DNA of 64,000 nucleotides from Opisthocomus hoazin (taxonomy: Eukaryota; Chordata; Aves; Opisthocomiformes; Opisthocomidae): assembly GCF_030867145.1 (NCBI RefSeq), contig NC_134428.1:6758001-6822000 (forward strand), read 5' to 3'. The translations under genes were made by a program, and so were the position numbers. Shown one piece after another: positions 27,301-64,000 of the stretch; within the stretch, counting starts at the first letter, position 1; every line of letters begins with the position of its first letter. Under the pieces are notes generated by a model, which did no database searches, was not told the origin of the DNA, and saw only the letters and a list, made by a program, of their open reading frames with translations.

Positions 27301-29104
27301 TGTCCAACTGATTCAGAACTGACCTGTGCGCTTCACATACTTCACTTGACCTGCAGCCAGCATTAAGCACCAAGCTTAACATTAAGCAGTTGGTGACTAT
27401 TTTACCTTGTCAGACTGCACTCATGATTATTTGTTCCAGTTTGAATGCAGACTGTCCCTCCTGTTGCAAGAGCAGAACTCAGCACAGATGGGAACCCACC
27501 GGTACACTTGCCAGTTCCAATTATGGATGTCAACTTACAGAAACGTGGTTGGTAAACTCAGGTAAAAACATTTTAAAACAAAACAAATATTGCTTACCTG
27601 ACACACATTATTTAACAAACTAATATCAACATCCACGCTTTTCTTTTTTCCCCCCCATTGTATTCAGGTTACACCACGGTAAGTCAGCCGAAAGTTCATT
27701 TCTTTCCTTCTCGAGTCCTCTTTTTTTTCCAAGTACAATATTTACAGTGCAAATTCAGCAGGGAGACATCTAAGGGCAGACTGCTCAATGCTTTATTTTT
27801 TCTAGAAAAGTAATTATAACAAGTAAACAAACACATCAGGGTTTTTAAAATAAAGCTTCTTTTGTTGTCACAAAGGCATTGTCCCCTGGGAATCCATAGC
27901 TTGCATTTTGAGGCAACTTGGATTTAAAATTACGACAACATTTAGCAAACTCCAACGAGGCTATTATATTAGTATATTCTTACATTAACTTTTAAGCAAA
28001 GGTTGGAAGCCACACTTACACTTATCAGTTCCTGCCCCACATGGGTCGAGAGTGCAACTGAGTCCCAGCAGTAGTATTTTTTAGACTTTCCTGCTGTATT
28101 TAATGTCACGTCATACATCACCCTCCAGCTCTGCCTCTGTTCAACACACTACTCAGGCAGCAAGCCTTCAAGTGCACATGCAGCGGTTTGCAGACCAGCC
28201 AGAATAATTTCCACTCCTTTTTAAGCTACTAGTAAAATGTGTCTGGTTTTGTGAAACAGCTGCATGTGTTTAAAAGGAACTTCTAGGGATAACTGATGAA
28301 TGTTAAAACGATCACACTTTACAGAGGATCCCCTTGCCTTTCATTATTTTGTATTCATTCTATTCCCATTTAAAAGCTAAGTTTGCAACTGAGAAACTGT
28401 GAAAAAAATAGGGTGAACTACCCTGCGAGGAACTTTCTGCTAACAAGGGCAAGTTTCTTGGATTTACGTCCTTGTGACCATTTCCCCTGGCTTTGCTCCA
28501 ATGCAGTCACACGTGCATGAGTCCGATATGGCACTGCTGCCTTGCGGGTCCGGAGAGGGCTTTGCACAGCTGCACAGCAACCCTGCACCTCAGCGGACAC
28601 CGACCCTCCGTCTGCAAGGACAGGCTCCGGCCGCTGGGACTGCACGACTGTGTTGGCAAATCTAGCATTCTCCAGGCCTGAACATGAGTCTGTACCTGGT
28701 GTTTCTGAAATGTTGCAGGGAAGAAACCCTGATGCTCTTCTCCTTTCTCCTGTGTGCCCCCATTTGTTCACGCTGGCCAGAGCTAGAAGCAGGGGCTACA
28801 GATCTACCCCACCTGCAAGGGCTGGTACTTTGACTGAGTGACAGCAGACGTTTTCAGCTCAGCCTCCCCTCATAGGTATCTTCTTAGGATGCCAAGACCA
28901 ACATGAACCTCATCCATCTTCCCCAGGAGGGCTTATTTTCCAGAGAAGACAGGGCTGTTGATGTCAAGAGAAATTATTTCACCCAGGACCGTGCTCTGAT
29001 GCTTTGGGTATACACCATATTTAGTATGTTGCCGAGAGGGGGTTGTTTCGGTATTTTGTATCATCTGGCACGTTGACGGGAATTCCTAGAGGATCCTAGC
29101 TTTC

Positions 29105-29114
29105 CCTTTTTGGG
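29105..29114 (+). promoter_or_regulatory. MYH11: CArG-like element (CCTTTTTGGG)
   Basis: One base from the SRF-binding consensus CC(A/T)6GG, and about 0.95 kb upstream of the candidate TATA box. Mammalian SM myosin heavy chain promoters use a pair of upstream CArG elements at roughly 1 kb. Assignment here is inference from position and sequence. Confidence 0.35.
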
Positions 29115-29365
29115 ATGTCTCCATCCACAGGTCCTACTGCACAAGGCTGTTGGCTACGAGCAGGGGAAGGAGGGGGGGAAGCTGGGGACTGAAGGTTTGG
29201 GGGCGTGTGAGGAAGGCTTGATGAGGACCAGATCACTCCCTAACCCCTGCAGGGCTTGCTCCCAGTGCCCTGTCCTCCCCTCCCCGCCATCGCACAGTGC
29301 CTGCCACCTGTTCTTTCAGCTGCATCCCAGGGACTGTTCCCCCTCAGCTATTTATCACTTTTCTT

Positions 29366-29375
29366 CCTTTCATGG
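29366..29375 (+). promoter_or_regulatory. MYH11: CArG-like element (CCTTTCATGG)
   Basis: One base from the SRF consensus, 261 bp after the previous CArG-like site and about 0.68 kb before the candidate TATA box. Confidence 0.35.
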
Positions 29376-30048
29376 ACAGAGTGAGGTATTTCTTATATAC
29401 GAAAAAGTATTTACAGTCCTTTCTCAGGAACTGAGCTGCACACCAGATTGCAAAAGAAACCTTGGCAAATCCTCCAGGGAGGTGGGAAACAACCCACTTG
29501 TTCCCCAGGGGCAAAGGAGGCTTAAACCAGCCCCAGGCTCCAGATGTCACAAAAACACACAGAGACCCAGAGCAACCTCCACCCACACATCCCTGCTGGG
29601 TCAGGAATAACCCTCCTCTTCCAAGCAACCCCTGAACTCGGGGACTTCTCTTAACTCCAAGAAAATGTGCTGATGGTGGGTGGGAAACCTGTGCCAGGTG
29701 GGGACCTGCCCTTTGAGCTTCTCCTATGCAGGGGGCCACAAGGGGTGAGGATGCTGCCAGAGCTGGGAGGAGTTAAAGGTCCATTTGCTTGGCCAAACTG
29801 TTCCACCCTAGGAAAAAGCAAAATCTCCGAGCTTGTGAGTTAGGGGCACCCCTTTCATGCCTTTCTGAAAGCTAGAACTGGCCCGCTTCCCTAAAGAGTG
29901 GCACAGGGCAGGGGCAGCAGCCTGGGATTAGGCCCTACTGGGAATGAGATCCTTGGCTCAGGCTGTCTTTTTAACCCAGGTACCGAGAGGATTTTCCCGC
30001 AGGACGTGGTTTCCAGGGCCCCTCCCCACTGACAAGATTCTCCTCCTC

Positions 30049-30055
30049 TATATAG
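30049..30055 (+). promoter_or_regulatory. MYH11: candidate MYH11 TATA box
   Basis: TATATAG lies in a locally GC-rich context and is followed 100 bp later by a good splice donor. A TATA-containing promoter fits a tissue-restricted gene such as MYH11. The expected start is near 30079. Confidence 0.45.
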
Positions 30056-30078
30056 TGAGGCTGCAAAGGCAGCGAGGA

Positions 30079-30154
30079 CTTGGACTGTCCCGGCTGGTGG
30101 CTGTACAGGTTCCCGACTCTCCAATTCACTCTCTGCTCCCCTAATTGGACGCCT
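30079..30154 (+). other. MYH11: candidate MYH11 non-coding exon 1
   Basis: MYH11 has a non-coding first exon in mammals, and the acceptor just before the ATG exon here (36376-36378) requires one. This stretch begins about 30 bp after a TATA box and ends at a strong GTGAGT donor (30155-30160). It has no ATG between the inferred start and the donor. Intron 1 would then be 6.2 kb. No transcript evidence is available from sequence alone, and another first exon between 24.4 and 36.3 kb is possible. Confidence 0.4.
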
Positions 30155-33100
30155 GTGAGTACCGCAGGGGCTGGAGATGCTGCTGGGGCTGGGGCTGGGG
30201 GGTGGCTGCACTTGGGGATGGAGCAGCTTGGCAAGCTAACTACTATGCTGCTCTGCAAACACATTCCGTGAATTAACCTGCACATAGCACACAAATTAGG
30301 AATAGGAACAGACCTATCGGACACGCCTAAATGGTTTTTCCGAATTTGTGTATTACAGATTGGCTTCTATTTAACATGCATTAGAGACTATGCACATTTT
30401 CTAGCTTGTTCCTCAGTCACCTCTAACGCTGCTATTGCTGAACTGAGCCTTAAAGATGCTGCAGAGCATGAGTCGCACTCTGAGCCAGCAGCAACACAGC
30501 TCACAGTGTGCTGAGCACCGCCGGGCTGTGGCACGTACCCGCTGCCATTAACATGTGCATTCAGTGAAGAAGAAACCTGGAAGTCTGAACTGCTGATCTT
30601 CAAGCATTTCTACTTCCTCAGCTCTAATCAAGGAACTTAGAGTGCTTTCTATGCTGCTTAAAGAAGGTATAACAATATAAAATCATTAATTAGTCAATTA
30701 CTTGTTCTTTAAACAGGAAAAATGCTTAAAAATTAGAAGAAGAAATTGAAACATTTTTACAAAAATACCTTTAGCATTACATATGTATGTTTTTAATATG
30801 CTGGGAAAATTTAAGCGAAACTAATCTGATGATTCACTGACTTACACTAATTCGAGTAATTTCAAATGTGACATGCCTTTTTTTAAAGGGAAAATAAAGC
30901 AACAAACTTCTAAATTTAACAAAATACCGAGAATAAAGATGACAGTAGATGGCAGTGTAGAAAACAGCTTCAGTGTCATACCAGAAGCTCACTGGATCCT
31001 TGCACACGCAAATATATGTACACATATAAAAATGTTGATATGTATTTGAGAGGTGTGTGTGTGCATAATTAAGAAGCAATATGAGATATTTTAAATATAA
31101 AGGAAATCAGAAGGTTTGTCATTATTATCTACTACATACTTCTTAATAAAATCTTTTCTGAAATGCACTTGTTTGAAAACAAACCCACCTTCTCTTTCAC
31201 ACAAAGCTTTGCAGTTTGCAACCAGACGCTGTACGGAGACTGACTTGCTGAACTTCTGAAGTTCTCAGTTCCTTCAAGCCACCAAAACAGAGGCTCACAC
31301 AATGAACCCCCAGAGAGCAGAGCGCTCGATGAAGTAGTCACTTTAGCTTAGTACATGGTACTCCTCTGGCTGTATCTGCTTATGTAAACAATGATTTTTA
31401 TTCTCTCATTTGCAATTGACATGCTAGTCCCTAAAAGGTATTTGTTTTGAATTTGTTATCATTACATTTTTGTGGAACAGCTAGTATTGAGAAGAACATC
31501 GCCATATATGGTAGCAGGCATAGATGTACGCAGAGGATCCAACTCTTTATAAATCACTGAGACTTAGTAGTTGCAAATCTGTTGGCTTTTCTTTTAAATG
31601 TGTTAATTTTAGAAGAAGCCAAGAGCTAGAGACAGCTTTCCGTATGCGAAGTCCAGTTAAAATGTGGATTATTTATGAATTCTAACAAACATGCAGAATC
31701 TGATTTACTTAATATAATGACATTTGGGGTATTTAAAATAGCTGGTATTTTCCACATAAAGGGATTCTATCCCCACGTGATGCAACTGAAGTCTTTTTTC
31801 CTTCTAATTTTTACAGTTTACAACACAGGTAATAACCTGGGCCAATCTCTTTGCGATATTAAAAGAGCTATCAAGTGTTTTATCAGAGTTATATAGTAAC
31901 TTGCATTAACAAAGGTGAGAAAACCTGATATGAGATCAAGGCACTTACAGACAATTTGATTAAAGGACACGGAGCATGGATTAAAGAAAAACAAACAACA
32001 CACACACCCAAAAAAACCAGCCCTGTGAAACTACTGAAAATGTTCTTTCTTAAAATACAGACTTTCCCCATTCCATGGTTGAACAACCATACACCAGTAT
32101 TGACGATTCCTCCATGTTCAGATGAAAATGTCCATAATGAGAGTAAGCATTTGAGGGGTGATCCCGGTGACCAACGGGGAGAGGTGAAAGGTCAGGAGGG
32201 ATTGGGAGCAGCGCTTGTGACAAAGCTAACTGTACTGGGGAGCCAATTCCCAAACAAGGATCACAAGATTAGGATTCACCCTTAGATTTTCTTTTTTTTC
32301 AAGCAATGCTCCGTTGGGTAATTCAGTTAAGTACTGGAAAAGTAAAAGATAAGCAACCTGGAAAGAACATAGACAAGAACTACTGTAGCCAAGAAACACA
32401 GTTTGAGTCAAGCAGCAGGTTACGGCCACACTCTTCTATCAGAAACCACTTATGAGAACAGGACTTGGTTATATGTTCCTCTGTTCTAATAATTATTCCC
32501 TGTACGGCTGTCATAAGCTTTTATACTGACATGCACATCCCACAGAGGAAGGGAGAAGTGCCCCTTATCTTCTCATTAGGAAAAAAGCTGTCTCTCTGAG
32601 CTCTGACCCAGGAGGCAACTCTGATTGGTCAATAACCTTTATTTAAAGTGCACTTCCGGAAGATATTTATACTTTGTCCTTGGAATAATATACTCAGGAT
32701 AAACTGATTATAAGGACAGCATTCAACTTCTGTCACTGACACGATAAGAGAAAAAACAGTGAAGATCAGCTGGGTATATCCCTAGTGGGAGAGCAGAAGG
32801 AGGAACAGAAAGTAAGCTGTGGAAGTATGCGTGCCCACGTGTATGTGCACATTGGGGTTTAGACAAGTCTATCAGATGGATCCAGTTCAGTGTAATTTGG
32901 CACATTTCTAAGGCAAGAAATTTCATACCAGTAGTATTTTTGTGATTGCTTTTCCTCTTTTTCTCCTCTTCCCTTCCTCAGCATAGCTCACCTCTGAGTA
33001 TGAAAGTATTTACCCTTGTACATGATTTGGGCTATCATCTACCTAAAAGAATGGATAAGAACCTCTTACCACCTCTTGCACAGATAAGATATTGGTCTCC

Positions 33101-36100
33101 GTTTCTCTTAGCCAGCCCTACAGATGAAACCCAGGAACTGGCCAAGTGGTAAATTTTGCCTTCCCGGGGAATGTTCTCAATAGGCAGTGATGAACCTTTC
33201 CTCCTGGCCCATTTCCCCAGTATCAATCGTATGTGGGAGCAGTGTAGTTCAGTCTCCATCAGAGATGGACCAGAAGGTTTACTGCCAGTTATTAATCAGA
33301 AAGCTTCAGCAGCTCATTAGTACAGCGCGCAGTACCTCACTAAGACAAATCCAGTTGAGTTTTTGGAGCTTGTCTTCTACCCCTTCCATTCAGAAACTTT
33401 CCTATAATACCAATACACATTAATTAATACTCATTAATATATTAAACTATTAATATTTGTTAATCCACACTTTGTAACTGCATATTCTTTTTTACTACAG
33501 TGGTACTCAGCTGCTACTACACTTTATCCTCAGATTTCAGAGGATCAGTCATGAAAGGTTCTTGTTACACAAATCCATGTATTCTCTTCATTGCATTTCA
33601 GAGGAGTTGCAAGATCCAGCTCAGACTGTTTATTTCCTATTTCTTGTAGGGGGTCTATTCTTACCATGTTTAAACTAGTCAAACATAGTGCTTAGATCCA
33701 GGGGATAAAAACTTGTATTTCCAAGCTCTGCAGTTCATGCCACCTCTTATACCTTCCAACCTCATCTTGCCTTCAGACAGACTGAATTTAAATAACAAAG
33801 TGCAGAAAGTTTTACATGCAGGAGGATCTAGGACAGCATAGTAGAATACAGACAGACCAGCTCTCTGTTTCACACTGTAATCTGTGGAAGATGTTTTTGA
33901 CCTAGCACGTAAAAAGGGAAGGAGATTTCCCTTGGTCCTTGGGCAACAAAACAGTGAAGAACTTTTGGGTTGTCCCTCTGGGGACATGCTTTGTAGCAGG
34001 CCAACAGTTTTACCTTTGGTTGGGTTTTTGACAGAGATTGCCAGGATGATTTGGCAGTTTGATTTCCACCATCATTGCGGGCAGCCTCAAAGTGGCAGGA
34101 TTTGACTCTGTGAAACTCATCTCTGCAGTTCAGTCTAATTTTTGGTGTTTCTGACACCAGCACCAAATTCCTACTGATTTGAATGTGCTGTCACTTGGCA
34201 CTTAGCCACGGGCAGCATGATCCAGCCTTTCTGATGCCTCAGGACGCCCACATAGCTCTCTTCTGGGCTGAAAATGGACCAAAGTTCTCCCACCTCACTG
34301 CTGCAACAATTCCTCCCAAACCGCTGGGGCAGTGGGATGGAGAACTTGCCTTGCCCATTGCCACCGCAGCGGGAGGGGAGGGGCCTCAGGAGGCTCCTGC
34401 TGCTCCCCAAGCCCTGCGCTCCTGGAGCCGCAGCCCTGGCCATGGGGCAGCACGCACTTCATTCCCCTGTCCGGCCGGCTCCAGCCTGCGGCTGCCAGCT
34501 GGAAAGCGCAGCTGGAGAGAATACCATCTCCATTATTGGAACTGTGCAGCTGTACCAGCCCTCTTGGCAACGAGGTAACATTTTCTGCCTTAATCCACAC
34601 AGAGGTCAAATAGTTTCCTCTTGCAGCTCTCTTCCAAGAATCCCCTGGGAGTGAGCGAAGGGCCACATCTGACAGAGCTCCCTCGCAGAGACTCAATGGC
34701 AGGGAGCACTGCACGTGGGCCAGCAGCGATGCACAGAGCCGAGCCCTCCCACTCACCCACATCACCACTCGCATTGCATGGGTGTAGATGACCTGGGTGG
34801 ATTTTCCTCTTGAGGTTCTCCGGGCAAGGCTGGTGGCTCTAGAGCGAGCACATTTAGAGGAAAGCTGCTCTTTTTTTTTTTAGACGAGAGAATTGTCGAG
34901 GGAATCTAAGGAGCTGGGGCATCTAATTTCCATTGAATTTCAGTGGGATATCGTCCAACCCTCTTAGGCATCTCTAAAATCTTTGTTTTGTTTTTAAGCT
35001 TTATGGCACTTTCTGCATGATCCATGCTTCTCTCTCAGACCCCTCACACAGTCTGGCCTTTCAAAAAACATTAATCTGTGGGAAGGCTTCAGGGACAAAT
35101 ACTTGGAAACCGATCTCTGATACTCCCAGAGCACAGGGAGTCCGTTTGGCTATATACCACAGAGCTTGGTCTTTACAACAGGTAGATTGCTGACATCTTT
35201 AGCGGTCAGTTCTCCAAACTCCCTCAAGATTCATATTTGTCTGAATGCTGTAAATTAAATTAATTCTCAATAAGGAAACGAAACAGCCTTAGTCTTCTAG
35301 AGATGTTTTTCTTGGGCACACACTATTCCCTGCTCCCCACTGTAGCTCCTGCCCAGCTCTCCTCTCTGCTCCACTTCATGGCAGGTTTCCCAATCAGCAC
35401 CACTCTTTTCCTGCCCTGTAGCAAACCACAAGAAGTCCTTTGTTTACTCCTTTCCTCATTTAGAGCTGTGTGTCCCACAGGACAGAGCAGAATACTTATG
35501 AAAGCTCCAGAATTATCACCAAAGCTCTTGCTGCTACATCCTAACGTCCAATGGCCGGAGTGGGAAAGAAGCTGCCTCCTCCCTCTCAAACACGTGCAAA
35601 GCAGCCACAACCCTCCCATTGCTCTCACCTACAGAGCAGATACATCCAGCTGCTTTATCTAAGTGCGACTGCACAATGCTTTTTTGTCCATGTGGAACTG
35701 CATGATACAGATTCCTCATCGTTGCAGTCTGAGCATCATGGTTCAGAGTATCTAACAGGTGATGCAATTCGCAGGCTTGTTTGTTTCTTCTCTCTCTGTC
35801 ATGTGGTGGACCTGTACCCTTCATAAATAATCAGCTCCCACTGTCTGAGCCAATGGAAAGGTGATAACTCTAAATTACTTCTCCTTCACCAGCAGTACTG
35901 ATAATTTTTTTTTCTGCTTTTTCTTTTGACCTTTTCTTACTCTTATCCTTCTCTAAATGAAACAGTATTACAGTGACTGGAAATAGTCTTTTGCATGAGA
36001 AGTTAGCTTCTGTCCTTTCTGGAACACAGCCTGGGAACTGTTCTTCCACTAATTATTTCATCATTGCACCGGTATTTCAGTATGCACCCAACAGTATTTG

Positions 36101-36378
36101 GGTGATGAGAAATTTTTGTGTCTTAATTTGTTTTAGTGCCACAAAGCTTTTGATTTAGGTGATTTCAGACATAGCAACAAAGGAATGGGAATCCGAATGC
36201 ACATACTCTAAGGTATCTATGCTGGCACACAAAAATATCTCTGCATGGAAATGCGAGATATGACACAGGACCTATAGTGCTTTGGATCTACTGCATAGCA
36301 AAGCTGACAAATGTGTTTTGCCTAGAGCGTCCCCACATTTGCCTCCCTTTAAAGCAGAATATTTTGCTTCCTCAACAG
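30155..36378 (+). other. MYH11: MYH11 intron 1 (if exon 1 is correctly placed)
   Basis: It contains a G-rich tract near 30178-30205, a perfect CArG box at 31502, a promoter-like motif cluster at 32620-32700 and a GC-richer block at about 34180-34790. It ends in a TTCCTCAACAG acceptor. No coding exon was found. Confidence 0.45.
31502..31511 (+). promoter_or_regulatory. MYH11: intronic CArG box (CCATATATGG)
   Basis: A perfect SRF consensus, self-palindromic, about 1.4 kb downstream of the candidate transcription start. A functional intronic CArG in the first intron has been described for mammalian SM-MHC, as I recall at a similar distance. A few such matches are expected by chance in 64 kb, so position is the main argument. 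Confidence 0.4.
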
Positions 36379-36389
36379 GTGTCTATTGA

Positions 36390-64000
<27,611 letters not shown>

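Larger units (their letters stand above)
24360..30040. other. CEP20-MYH11 intergenic region
   Basis: 5.7 kb between the CEP20 3' end and the candidate MYH11 promoter. The left part is AT-rich and featureless to me. From about 28430 to 30040 the GC content rises, and two near-CArG sites occur at 29105 and 29366. Short open frames show no recognisable family. Confidence 0.65.

Overview
The window is vertebrate nuclear DNA, most likely avian. Short coding exons with GT-AG junctions are scattered through long, repeat-poor introns. CpG-island promoters are present, and so is a short remnant that looks like a CR1 retroposon. The encoded myosin resembles chicken gizzard smooth-muscle myosin as I remember it, but differs at a few residues, so another bird (or a close sauropsid) is more likely than chicken. 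There are no prokaryotic, viral or CRISPR features.

Three protein-coding genes are recognisable, in the conserved vertebrate order ABCC1 - CEP20 - MYH11. From left to right: (1) The 5' part of ABCC1 (multidrug resistance protein 1) lies on the minus strand. Exon 3 (1268-1393), exon 2 (2123-2299) and exon 1 (14956-15003) are present, with a 12.7 kb intron 1 and a CpG-island promoter at about 14180-15460. (2) The complete five-exon CEP20 gene (FOPNL/FOR20, a LisH centrosomal/ciliary protein) lies on the plus strand at 18678-23985. It starts from its own CpG island, and its ATG is 3.7 kb from that of ABCC1, head to head. (3) The 5' part of MYH11 (smooth-muscle myosin heavy chain) is on the plus strand. 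It has a candidate TATA-driven non-coding exon 1 near 30080-30154, the start codon in exon 2 (36396), and motor-domain exons through exon 7 (ending 62725). The gene continues off the right edge.

The most interesting part is MYH11 intron 5. It contains a 21-nt cassette exon (59204-59224) that would insert the heptapeptide QGPSFSY into loop 1 of the motor. This is the SM-A/SM-B switch that sets fast or slow smooth-muscle myosin kinetics. The exon has a weak acceptor and a strong decoy pyrimidine tract 193 nt upstream. UGCAUG (RBFOX) sites lie 51 nt downstream and in a dense cluster 1.6-1.9 kb downstream. That layout closely parallels the distal enhancer described for the neuronal loop-1 exon of the paralogue MYH10.

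The rest is intron or intergenic sequence with low-complexity tracts, one recent 81-bp-period duplication and candidate smooth-muscle regulatory motifs. The three genes are neighbours by synteny and do not form a pathway: a membrane exporter, a centriolar-satellite/ciliogenesis protein and a contractile motor. I found no previously undescribed gene system.
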